The notes: generated by a model not told the origin, from the letters alone. DNA of 64,000 nt from Bacteroidales bacterium (GCA_015060225.1 SUYX01000005.1:1-64000), one strand, 5' to 3'. Counted from the first letter of the stretch, positions 1-7,483 are shown. Made by a program: numbers and translations.

Positions 1-575
1 ACATCACAACTCCGTATAATCCGAATGCAGCAGTACTGCACTCTGCCAACAATAAAACACTCCAGGAACTCCCTTGTTTATTTGAGCAGAACAAAAATTT
101 AAAGTATCTGTACATACCCATTCTTCCTTGCGATCTTGAAGAAACCCTCTCACACCTGTGCAGTACCCTCACCCCTATAAATGCAGGGGGCGGACTGGTA
201 CAGAATACCGAAGGGGAATACCTACTCATCTTCAGAAACGGCTTGTGGGACCTCCCAAAAGGGAAACAGGAAGAGGGTGAAGAGATTTCACTCACCGCGC
301 TGCGCGAAGTGGAAGAAGAGTGCGGTATCACCGGCCTGGAGCAGGGAGAACTCCTCTGCATCACCCACCACACCTACCGCATGAACGGAGAGCACATGCT
401 CAAACACACCTACTGGTACAAAATGACCTACAAAGGAGACTGCACCACTGCAATTCCTCAGCAGGAAGAGGGAATCAGCCGTTGCGAATGGGTACCGGCC
501 TCCCGTCTGCCAGAATACCTGCAGAACACCTACCCCTCAATAAGGAAAGTATTTGAAGAGGCGGGGCTACTGTAG
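1..575 (+). CDS. NUDIX hydrolase, 5' partial
   Basis: The frame is open from base 3 to the TAG at 573-575 and contains no ATG, so the gene begins upstream of the window; the ORF track entry at 243 starts at an internal TTG. The translation carries a complete Nudix box, GKQEEGE followed seven residues later by REVEEECGI, which coordinates the metal ions used to hydrolyse a nucleoside diphosphate linked to another group. Residues before it (LLIFRNGLWDLPKGK) form the usual Nudix strand leading into the box. The substrate cannot be told from sequence. The 3' end overlaps the convergent helicase gene by 9 bases. Confidence 0.88.
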   Translation, partial: ITTPYNPNAAVLHSANNKTLQELPCLFEQNKNLKYLYIPILPCDLEETLSHLCSTLTPINAGGGLVQNTEGEYLLIFRNGLWDLPKGKQEEGEEISLTALREVEEECGITGLEQGELLCITHHTYRMNGEHMLKHTYWYKMTYKGDCTTAIPQQEEGISRCEWVPASRLPEYLQNTYPSIRKVFEEAGLL

Positions 576-3071
576 GGAAGTATCCACCACAGTATCCCAG
601 CCTCCAACCATACTGGCATCCCTGGTATTTATACCGGTATATTCAAGACTGTCATCTTCATACCTCTTGAACTTATAAACCGCATCGTTCATAAGTTCAC
701 TGTTGAACACATTCAGACTTACCAGCAGACTGAAATCCTTGAGAGAAAGACCTGTAACCTTTCTGAACAGTTCAGGCTCCAGTTGCGTAATTACATCCTT
801 AAGACAATACTCCCTGTAATCAGTCAGATACATGAACACAGGAATTCTGGTAGCAAACTTTATAAGTTTCTCCTGAATCTCTTTCCGCTTGCTTTTAAAC
901 TCCTTCTCTTCTGCAGTCAACTGCTTCTTCTCTTTAGGTGTAATATCATTACCTCTGCTTTTCTTAACATCCCTTACATGTTCAGACTTGTTTATAATTG
1001 TCTCAATATCTGAATTCAAGGAACGGAAACCCTCAATATTCATAAGGGCACGCATTGCTTCAGGATTGGAGAGCAATCTTTGTAGTGTTGCGTTATCAAC
1101 ATTCACCAGCAATGCACTCTCCCATCTGCGTGCCAGCAATGTTGCCGTAGTGCCGCTCATTGCCATATCCAGGATTCCGGCGGCGCTGATTTCAGTCATG
1201 GAAGTACCGTCATAGGCCAATATAGGGAGAAATTTTATGAAGTCTGCCACCTTCTTCTCGGGATTCTGTTCCTCAACATTTAGATTGCAGCTGTACTCCT
1301 GTACCTGCTTCAGGGCCCTGTTTGGAGCAAAATCAAAAACATAGCAAGTAGGCTTGAGCACAACCTCCCTTCCCCACTCATCTTTAGTTGTCCATGGAGA
1401 CTGCACCCTGAATGCTGCCTGAAAGTAGGTCTCAGGACTGGATGAATTCCTCAACATAAGGATACCTGTCCAAGGACGTACTGTAACACCCGTTGAAAGT
1501 TTCCCGCATGAAAGGGTAATTGTACAGGTCTTCTGGGGATCTCCCATAGCATTATATACCGGAAGCACAGCATCTGCTCCCATTCCGGCTTCATTACCGG
1601 CAGCAACAATAACCTTATAAGCAGAATAAAAACTGTTCTGTCTTTTTGCAAGCAGTTTGGCCATTGCCCTGCAGGAAGCAACAGATGGGAGGAACCAGTA
1701 TGTATGCTGCAGATAACTCAAGAACCTTGCATCTGTATATGGCATAGGGGGCTTCTCCCTGCCCTGCTTCAACTCTGAAACATAATTCTCCGTATATGCT
1801 CCCCTTATAAGATTAAGCCACTTCTGCACATACTCTTCATGAACAAAGGTATCATCCTCTGCAGAAAAAAACTCGTTCAGGTCAAACTCATCAAACTCTC
1901 CCTGCTCGGCAATCTCCCTTATGCTGTCGGGAAGTTGGTAAGTAAGCATAACCATCTTGGGAAGTTGGGCATAAGGATTATACTCCCCTCCATTCCACTC
2001 CTGTTTTGCCTGCTGCTCATCTGAATATGTCCAGTTGAAAATCTGTTCCTCAATAAACTCTCCGGAACTTATTGCCCTGAACGGTGTTCCCGACAAATAC
2101 AGATATGCCTTTGTCTGCAAAGGCATCAGACCTTCATCAAACAACTCCCTGAGTTCCATCTCCTTGGCAGAAGCGGCATCCTCTGCCAGAATCTTTTCTG
2201 TCTCCTCAGCACTTTTATACGCCGGATCCTTCTTGTCATAATAATTCTTTGCATTCTTACCCCAAGCACCAAAGTGATACTCATCCAAAATAATGCAATC
2301 CCATTTCACCTGCTGAATCCATTCATTTGTAGATTTGATGCCACCACTGGCATTCTTGCCAAGAACATCCTGGAACGATGCAAAGCAGACATAAGGGCTG
2401 CTCTCCTTCACCCTGTTGAATTCCCGGTTATCCTGTTTCTCACAGAATTGCCACCCCTCAAAATCCTTGTGGGTAAGCAGATCCTCTTTCCATGCACTCT
2501 TAACAGCAGGCTTGAATGTAAGGACAAGAACTCTTCTCCAACCCATTTTCAATGCCAACTGATAAGAAGTGAAAGTTTTTCCGAAACGCATCTTTGCATT
2601 CCAGAGGAAATGGGGTACAAGCCCTTTATTTGAAGGATCCTTATAAAACGATGTAAAATACCTGCTTGTTTTCTCTACTGCACGCATCTGCTCGGGACGC
2701 ATTCCAAAATCCAATATCCTCTCCATAATGGTATCGGAACCTTCCGCCACAGCGTTTATGGCATCCTCCACCTTCCGCACATCACACCTGAACCACTCCC
2801 GTTCAGGATTTTGGACACCTGCGCGGCGAAGCACTCTATGTACAGCATGATCATCAAAAGTGGTACCATCCTTGCGCATAGCCGGCCGTTGGAGCAAAAT
2901 TCTGTATCTTACTCCCGACGTCCTCACTTGCTCCTCAATCCTCACCCGTGCATCCCTTACGGTATAACCAACCTTAATGAGCCCCAAATGATCCGGGACA
3001 CCTATAAGTTCATAAGCATAAATAACCGGAACCTGTTCAACCTTGCTTTGTAAAAGATTTGTATTTGCCAT
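567..3071 (-). CDS. GIY-YIG (T5orf172-type) nuclease fused to SF2 helicase, restriction-type
   Basis: This 834-residue protein looks like the restriction subunit of the cassette that runs down from 6260. Residues about 15-105 form a GIY-YIG/T5orf172-type nuclease domain: VIYAYEL, IKVGYT (32-37), Arg44, and an EWF whose Glu92 sits where the catalytic glutamate is expected. A superfamily 2 helicase core follows, with a divergent Walker A MRFGKT (161-166), DEYH box (263-266), SGTPFR motif III (327-332) and a motif VI-like AAFRVQSPW near 552-560. The remaining 270 residues are unassigned and may contact the methylase subunits. Restriction of foreign DNA is inferred from the domains and the neighbouring methyltransferases. 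Most helicase-type restriction subunits use a PD-(D/E)XK nuclease, so the GIY-YIG domain is notable. Confidence 0.8.
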   Translation of the reverse strand: MANTNLLQSKVEQVPVIYAYELIGVPDHLGLIKVGYTVRDARVRIEEQVRTSGVRYRILLQRPAMRKDGTTFDDHAVHRVLRRAGVQNPEREWFRCDVRKVEDAINAVAEGSDTIMERILDFGMRPEQMRAVEKTSRYFTSFYKDPSNKGLVPHFLWNAKMRFGKTFTSYQLALKMGWRRVLVLTFKPAVKSAWKEDLLTHKDFEGWQFCEKQDNREFNRVKESSPYVCFASFQDVLGKNASGGIKSTNEWIQQVKWDCIILDEYHFGAWGKNAKNYYDKKDPAYKSAEETEKILAEDAASAKEMELRELFDEGLMPLQTKAYLYLSGTPFRAISSGEFIEEQIFNWTYSDEQQAKQEWNGGEYNPYAQLPKMVMLTYQLPDSIREIAEQGEFDEFDLNEFFSAEDDTFVHEEYVQKWLNLIRGAYTENYVSELKQGREKPPMPYTDARFLSYLQHTYWFLPSVASCRAMAKLLAKRQNSFYSAYKVIVAAGNEAGMGADAVLPVYNAMGDPQKTCTITLSCGKLSTGVTVRPWTGILMLRNSSSPETYFQAAFRVQSPWTTKDEWGREVVLKPTCYVFDFAPNRALKQVQEYSCNLNVEEQNPEKKVADFIKFLPILAYDGTSMTEISAAGILDMAMSGTTATLLARRWESALLVNVDNATLQRLLSNPEAMRALMNIEGFRSLNSDIETIINKSEHVRDVKKSRGNDITPKEKKQLTAEEKEFKSKRKEIQEKLIKFATRIPVFMYLTDYREYCLKDVITQLEPELFRKVTGLSLKDFSLLVSLNVFNSELMNDAVYKFKRYEDDSLEYTGINTRDASMVGGWDTVVDTSLQ

Positions 3072-3114
3072 AATATGTCTGTGTTTTCATTAAACTTCAG
3101 ACATGCCGGCAAGA

Positions 3115-3492
3115 TCATTTATTATATCCGGGCTCTTCAGGCTCATTCAGCCAATTGCCCTTTTGTCCATATAAATCATAATTGTACGGCTTCCGGGATT
3201 TCCGGGATTTCCGGTATTTCTTAACAGAAATAATATCCTCGCCAAGTGCCGTTTCAATTTTTGCTATAGTTTGAATAGTAAAATTATGCTTTCCGCTCAA
3301 CCACTTTGATATTTCCGGTTCCTTCTTGCCCATAACCCTTGCCAAATCCGCCTGACTCCAACCACGGCGTTCCAAGATCTCGTTTATACGCACCACAATA
3401 TCAAAATAAAGATCAATTTCATGTCTTATTCCTTCTGGAATTTTGGCAAATTCCTGCTCTAATATTGGATGTATGTAGCAATTTTTACTCAT
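3115..3492 (-). CDS. XRE/HigA-like antitoxin (helix-turn-helix)
   Basis: A 125-residue protein with a Cro/C1-type helix-turn-helix at about 35-85: RGWSQADLARVMGKKEPEIS followed by KWLSG. This layout, directly after a toxin-like gene and separated from it by one base, matches HigA-type antitoxins that bind their own promoter and neutralise the toxin. The C-terminal tail contains the repeated peptide KSRKSRK, encoded by a short 9-base tandem repeat (TTCCGGGAT). It lies between the two methylases and the helicase-nuclease. It could instead be a plain regulator of the restriction cassette, especially as the toxin frame upstream is broken. Confidence 0.75.
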   Translation of the reverse strand: MSKNCYIHPILEQEFAKIPEGIRHEIDLYFDIVVRINEILERRGWSQADLARVMGKKEPEISKWLSGKHNFTIQTIAKIETALGEDIISVKKYRKSRKSRKPYNYDLYGQKGNWLNEPEEPGYNK

Positions 3493-3493
3493 A

Positions 3494-3988
3494 TCAGTTA
3501 ATCCGTACAGTTAAATTATAAATTTCACTATGAATATCAATTCCACTCTTTTCAAGCGTAACCAACTTCTTGTCAATACTCTTCAATGTTTCTACAATTT
3601 CCAGAAGAACAGGATCCTGTTCATATGTAGTTGTACATTTCTTTCCACCTGCTCCCACAATCAATAATTTTTCAGATAACCTTATACAATATAATCTAAG
3701 CGTCCCCCTTTTCTTTACGTCTCTTCTTATAGTCAAAAGCGGAAGTGCACAAACTCTGTCCCCCATATTCCCCTCAGGACGGAACATTGATTCTACAACA
3801 CCTGTATGCAATATTTTGGAGAGATTCTGAAAAATTCTGTATTAGTCATCACGTAGATAAAAATCATTGCAATTCTTATAAGCATGCACAAATTTTTCCA
3901 TTTCTGAATATGAGTCTCCATCAATACGAATAGAAAAAATATCCACCTCTCCACCTAAAGCAAAAGGAACAAACTCAACCTTTCTCAT
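3494..3988 (-). pseudogene. RelE/HigB-like toxin gene interrupted by in-frame TAA
   Basis: The ORF track shows only the 3' part (from a TTG at 3811). Reading the same frame further upstream to the ATG at 3988 gives MRKVEFVPFALGGEVDIF and so on for 48 residues, then TAA at 3844-3842, then 115 further residues ending at 3494. Without that stop the product would be about 164 residues, with a core (GTLRLYCIRLSEKLLIVGAGGKK) of the kind seen in toxins of the RelE/HigB/Gp49 sort that sit next to XRE antitoxins. Family assignment is from memory of the pattern and is tentative. The single stop suggests recent inactivation by point mutation; sequencing error or restart at 3811 are alternatives. Confidence 0.6.
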
Positions 3989-4008
3989 ATTCCTCAATAT
4001 TACTACTA

Positions 4009-4038
4009 CAAATATAAAAAGATTATCCTGATTAACAA
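4009..4038 (-). promoter_or_regulatory. Bacteroidota-type promoter of the toxin-antitoxin unit
   Basis: On the minus strand TATATTTG (4016-4009) matches the -7 consensus TAnnTTTG, and TTG (4038-4036) lies exactly 19 bases upstream as the -33 element. The start codon at 3988 is 20 bases downstream of the box. The TA genes therefore appear to be transcribed on their own rather than only from the methylase operon. Confidence 0.6.
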
Positions 4039-4120
4039 CAATTTTTGCAATATATTTTTTAACTTATAAGTTAAGTCCTGCCAGCACGTCAATGAACTTC
4101 TAATATATCTATATAACTTG

Positions 4121-5632
4121 TTACTCCATAGGACGTATCATTGATTCAATAAACTCTATCTCCTCCTGTGTAAGTTTGTATTTCTCATACAGCATCTCAT
4201 CTGTCCAAGGGTGGGAGAAATCTACCCATGGTACAAATTGGAAATTACTTATAGAAATATTCATCCCGACGAGAGTCTGTAAAATAAGAAACCTGACAAA
4301 CTTGGTCCTTAAATACGTATAGGTATTTTCAACTTCCCCACTATTTTTAGAAGGACAAATTACAAGATATGACTGTGTACATATTTGATTTGGTGACAAT
4401 ATTTCCATTCTGCTAAGTACTCTATATTGTCCATCCTTGTTTGGATTGCCTGCATGTTCACAAGACAACTTTGATATCATCACTTTGTATGAATCTACAC
4501 TATCCAGCCCTTTACAAATATCTTTCTTTGCCACATACATCCAACCCTTACTGCTAACTATTTCACAATCTCCTTCCTCTTTTTCTGACTTGCCAACAAA
4601 CGTTGATAAAAAGCCATACGGAGTCTGAGAACTGCAACCTCCAGGATGTGATAAAGTTTTTCCCTTATGGGATAAAACTTTATGAATTATTGATACTGAT
4701 TCATTACGTCTGATGAAGATATCAAACTCATTCAATTTTCTAATGGAATTGCTCAACTTGGAATTTGTAATATTACAAAAATCACATGGGCCATCATATT
4801 CATATTGCCATAGGAAATAGCAAACCCCACCATTAATATCAACACCTGGAAAACAATCATTTGAATCTGTAAAATCTACTATATTGGATATTTTTCCACA
4901 AGACAACATCATTTTCCTGAAATCATCCAATCCTACACCTCCTGCAAACCACCTTGACGGTATAATCATTGAGAGATATCTTGGCGATAATCTAATGGCT
5001 TGTTCTACGAACTTGTTATACAGAGGTATTGCACCAAGTCCCTTTCCACTCTCATTAACTTGCAACTGATACGGCGGGTTTCCTATTATTACGTCAAATT
5101 TCATGTTTCCAAATATTTTAGCGGGTTTGTCTGTATGGATGAACTGGTATGCATATTGCTCGGCCTGGGAACCACGGTCATAAACCGCCTGGCTTGCTCC
5201 GCAATAGATGCATTTGCCCCCTTCCCAGGTGTGGGAGAGCGGCTTGTAGAGGATGTTCCCCTCAGGAGTTTCAAATTTTGTTACAGAGTGTTTTCCGCTT
5301 GCTGTTTTGGAACAATAGACAGATCGCCTTGCCAGAAGTGATGTAAGTTCTGTACAGGCTATGCCATAGACCTGATTGTGCATTATGTGGTCTATCCGCT
5401 TCTGCCTGTCGGGAATAACAGATTCAAGACCTTTGTCAAGTCTTTTTACTATTTCCCTCAAGAATACGCCACTTTTGGTAAAAGGGTCAAGGAATTTTGT
5501 TTCCGGACTTTCAAAGAGCCCGGAAGGGAGCAAATCCAAGAGTTGGTTTGCCAGTGAAGGAGGTGTAAACACCTCGTCATTGCTCAGATTTGCAATGCAA
5601 TTAAGGACGTCGGGATTATATCTGTTCTCCAT
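4121..5632 (-). CDS. N6-adenine DNA methyltransferase, Eco57I-like
   Basis: A 503-residue protein with the hallmarks of a gamma-type adenine-N6 methylase: an SAM-binding motif I variant LDPFTKSGVF (48-57) and the catalytic motif IV NPPY (185-188) in FDVIIGNPPYQLQ. A CIYCG pair (141-144) between the two motifs looks like half of a zinc knuckle, with another Cys at 107. The C-terminal 300 residues resemble the target-recognition part of Eco57I-type and other type II/ISP-like enzymes. The expected role is modification of host DNA. Its start lies inside the end of the smaller methylase gene (17-base overlap), so the two are probably translated together and may act as one heteromeric enzyme. Confidence 0.82.
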   Translation of the reverse strand: MENRYNPDVLNCIANLSNDEVFTPPSLANQLLDLLPSGLFESPETKFLDPFTKSGVFLREIVKRLDKGLESVIPDRQKRIDHIMHNQVYGIACTELTSLLARRSVYCSKTASGKHSVTKFETPEGNILYKPLSHTWEGGKCIYCGASQAVYDRGSQAEQYAYQFIHTDKPAKIFGNMKFDVIIGNPPYQLQVNESGKGLGAIPLYNKFVEQAIRLSPRYLSMIIPSRWFAGGVGLDDFRKMMLSCGKISNIVDFTDSNDCFPGVDINGGVCYFLWQYEYDGPCDFCNITNSKLSNSIRKLNEFDIFIRRNESVSIIHKVLSHKGKTLSHPGGCSSQTPYGFLSTFVGKSEKEEGDCEIVSSKGWMYVAKKDICKGLDSVDSYKVMISKLSCEHAGNPNKDGQYRVLSRMEILSPNQICTQSYLVICPSKNSGEVENTYTYLRTKFVRFLILQTLVGMNISISNFQFVPWVDFSHPWTDEMLYEKYKLTQEEIEFIESMIRPME

Positions 5633-6260
5633 AAGCCTGCGGAGTTAGTTTAAGAAAATGTACCGGCTTGTAGGTCTTGCAGGGGAGATCTGAGAAAAGG
5701 TCTTCACCTTCATTCTCTCCCACCAGATAAGAGAACTCATAGTCCCTCCTATTCACCATACCTTTTCCTATGAAACCCCATTCGCAGATATGAATCCACT
5801 GATTTGAGTCGTTGGCAAGTTTATAGGTAAGTGCATCCCCGTGGATAATGTTTTTTGAAAGGAGATATCGGGCACTTTCAATACACTCCATCTTGCACCT
5901 GCTCCTGTAAAGGGCAGCATACTCCTCCTTGAAGAAGTCCAACAGGCGTTTCCTGCACGCAATTGCATTGTCTTCCAGCAGTTCTATTCCATAGATACTG
6001 GAGACTGACTGCACTGCAGACTGTTCCCATTGGAGTTGGGTGTATTGTTTTGCTTTTACTCTACCACTGCAGACAGCCAGTTTACGGCGGAGAATTTCAA
6101 TGAGAAAATTCCCATCACCGCAAGCGGGCTCCAGGAAACGGGAATCTATCCTTTCCGTCTCCTGTTTTACAAGATCGAGCATGGCATTGACCTCACGCTG
6201 GGATGTAAACACCTCACCATGAGCAGCCACCCTCTCCTTTGATTTGATCTGGTGGTCCAT
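5616..6260 (-). CDS. Small methyltransferase subunit without NPPY motif
   Basis: A 214-residue protein with the N6-methylase entry GEVFTSQREVNAML and a clear SAM-binding motif I, EPACGDGNFL (44-53). No (N/D)PP(Y/F) motif follows; the region where it would lie reads GFIGKGM. It therefore resembles the SAM-binding half of a methylase and may be a partner of, or a specificity/regulatory subunit for, the larger protein encoded immediately downstream. Pairs of this kind next to helicase genes occur in many genomes by recollection, usually annotated only as restriction subunit M. Whether it binds SAM productively is open. Confidence 0.72.
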   Translation of the reverse strand: MDHQIKSKERVAAHGEVFTSQREVNAMLDLVKQETERIDSRFLEPACGDGNFLIEILRRKLAVCSGRVKAKQYTQLQWEQSAVQSVSSIYGIELLEDNAIACRKRLLDFFKEEYAALYRSRCKMECIESARYLLSKNIIHGDALTYKLANDSNQWIHICEWGFIGKGMVNRRDYEFSYLVGENEGEDLFSDLPCKTYKPVHFLKLTPQAYGEQI

Positions 6261-6313
6261 TCTGCGCTATGTATGCGCATTTGATTTATCCGTTACAGAC
6301 TCCACCAGGGCAC

Positions 6314-6463
6314 AAAAAAAGCGCGGAACTTAACTCATCCACACTTCAGAGGCCCTAGGAAAGCCTGTACCTGCGAATAAGTCAAGCCCACGCAAAGCGC
6401 AGGCATTTACTGACATATCCGGATGGTACTTTCTGAAATTTCCTAGGTTTCTGAAGACCCGAA
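6314..6463 (-). ncRNA. Candidate rod-shaped structured RNA (6S-like shape), unassigned
   Basis: Nested complementary arms fold this stretch into one long interrupted rod: CTTCAGA (6344-6350) with TCTGAAG (6450-6456), CCTAGGAAA (6354-6362) with TTTCCTAGG (6439-6447), GTACC (6367-6371) with GGTAC (6425-6429), GTCA (6381-6384) with TGAC (6411-6414), GCC with GGC, and a terminal hairpin CGC-AAA-GCG (6391-6399). On the minus strand a promoter-like TTG-20-TAGCATTTG lies just upstream and a run of seven T follows the rod (6320-6314), giving a transcript of about 150 nt. The shape recalls 6S RNA, but no sequence signature was recognised; it could also be a leader of the methylase operon or a plain inverted repeat. 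Orientation is uncertain because a rod reads similarly on both strands. Confidence 0.4.
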
Positions 6464-6470
6464 TAAATAG

Positions 6471-6502
6471 CAAATGCTAATTTTAATATGTTATTGTATC
6501 AA
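6471..6502 (-). promoter_or_regulatory. Possible promoter for the structured RNA / methylase cassette
   Basis: Minus-strand TTG (6502-6500), 20-base spacer, then TAGCATTTG (6479-6471), which differs from TAnnTTTG by one extra base. Transcription would begin at the foot of the rod-shaped RNA. No better promoter is visible between the RNA and the methylase start at 6260. Confidence 0.35.
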
Positions 6503-6627
6503 GTTTTTGCTTGTATTATGCAAATTTAATAATCCATTTAAATATGTTCCAAATTTCTTAAATGTTAAAAAAAGAAAAATCTATTGTTGTCAAGCAGATT
6601 TTTACCCTGTTTACGCATATCATTTAC

Positions 6628-6635
6628 TATATTTG
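6628..6635 (+). promoter_or_regulatory. -7 box TATATTTG upstream of the DUF2442 gene
   Basis: TATATTTG fits TAnnTTTG and lies 31 bases before the ATG at 6667. No convincing -33 TTG is seen. Confidence 0.4.
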
Positions 6636-6666
6636 TGGAGAAGGAGAGGCTCTTAAATAATAAGAT

Positions 6667-6903
6667 ATGTTGGAAATCGTCAAGGCTGAATATCTGTCTG
6701 ATTACAAACTTAAGGTATGGTTCAACAATCAGCAAGTTAGGATTGTGGATTTGGAAAGCAGTTTGTGTGGAGAAGTTTTTGTTCCTTTGAGAGACAAATC
6801 CTATTTCAAAGAATTCACAATTCCTTTTAATACTGTACAATGGGATAATGGAGCAGATTTTGCCCCAGAGTATCTTTACAGGATAGGCACCCCTGCCGTA
6901 TAA
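6667..6903 (+). CDS. DUF2442 family protein
   Basis: A 78-residue protein with the two-strand layout and motifs of DUF2442: YKLKVWFNNQQVRIVDL, a FVPLRD stretch, and a C-terminal FNTVQWDNGADFAPEYLY. Genes of this family often sit next to a DUF4160 gene as a two-gene unit that may be toxin-antitoxin-like; no DUF4160 is present on either side here, so this copy is an orphan. It ends four bases before the convergent LolA-like gene. Biochemical role is unknown. Confidence 0.8.
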   Translation: MLEIVKAEYLSDYKLKVWFNNQQVRIVDLESSLCGEVFVPLRDKSYFKEFTIPFNTVQWDNGADFAPEYLYRIGTPAV

Positions 6904-6906
6904 TCC

Positions 6907-7473
6907 CTACCTCAAATCTGTCACCACTGCAGTTGGGTAATCGTCCATATCCAGCACAAATGAGGAGGCATCCAGTGAGTTCTCTTTTTTTGCACTGAGT
7001 ATCCCGATAGTATATACCGCACCAGCCTTGGAGCGGAGTTCAATTTTGTCGGGAAGGGCACCAGGGGCGCCTGAAATGGATTTTTTGCCCCCTTTCCAGG
7101 TGGTTACAGTATAGAAATCCCCCGCCTGACGCAGAATTGCAAAAGGGTTGTCCATTATCCCCTGAATGGAGTTTGCAGCAGGGCTGCCACTTGCACCAGA
7201 GCCACTTGCGCCAACACCGGAAGCCGCACCGCCAGCCGCCACCCCCTGCAGCACTATCTCGTCTATCTCCTTTTGGTAGATGCCTTTGGTACTTCCGTCT
7301 GAGACAATAAGCATCTGGGGTGTTTCCATCCTGTAGGAATCACCCAATGTAACAATGGTTCCCTCGCCGTCATACAGGAGAGTTCCTGATGCGTCAACTG
7401 CCTTGAAGTTGAAACACAAGGTGGCGCCACCTATGAGGAACGCCACCAATGTATTTATGAATCCGTTTGTCAT
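6907..7473 (-). CDS. LolA-like outer-membrane lipoprotein chaperone, short N terminus
   Basis: A 188-residue protein resembling the LolA/LolB-fold proteins usually encoded next to ftsK in Bacteroidales, which carry lipoproteins across the periplasm. The core strands (GEGTIVTLGDSYRMETPQML, IVSDGSTKGIYQKEIDEIVL) and a C-terminal DDYPTAVVTDLR fit. Two things are odd: it lacks a recognisable basic signal peptide and the first helix seen in relatives, with no room upstream because ftsK ends 11 bases before, and it carries a Gly/Ala/Ser-rich insertion near residues 79-108. It may have degenerated or be exported through an atypical N terminus (FINTLVAFLIGGATL). Confidence 0.65.
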   Translation of the reverse strand: MTNGFINTLVAFLIGGATLCFNFKAVDASGTLLYDGEGTIVTLGDSYRMETPQMLIVSDGSTKGIYQKEIDEIVLQGVAAGGAASGVGASGSGASGSPAANSIQGIMDNPFAILRQAGDFYTVTTWKGGKKSISGAPGALPDKIELRSKAGAVYTIGILSAKKENSLDASSFVLDMDDYPTAVVTDLR

Positions 7474-7483
7474 AATTCAAAAA

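Larger units (their letters stand above)
6261..6666. other. Gene-free gap between methylase cassette and DUF2442 gene
   Basis: No coding frame with recognisable protein was found here. The left two thirds hold the long inverted-repeat structure described as a candidate ncRNA (6314-6463) with a possible minus-strand promoter; the right third is very AT-rich and contains the -7 box for the DUF2442 gene. Small ORFs in the track (6474-6656 plus, 6565-6840 minus) are low-complexity shadows. Confidence 0.6.

Noticed and set aside
3838-3850. Programmed stop-codon readthrough in the toxin gene
   Set aside because: The stop is TAA, the least readthrough-prone, and no downstream stem or pyrrolysine/selenocysteine context is seen; nonsense mutation is simpler.
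6301-6312. tmRNA or tRNA 3' end suggested by CTCCACCA
   Set aside because: No acceptor partner, T-arm or anticodon structure lies upstream on the plus strand; the region before it is methylase coding sequence.
6565-6840. 91-residue minus-strand ORF across the DUF2442 gene
   Set aside because: Low-complexity Phe/Ile/Asn-rich shadow; the plus-strand frame encodes a recognisable family.
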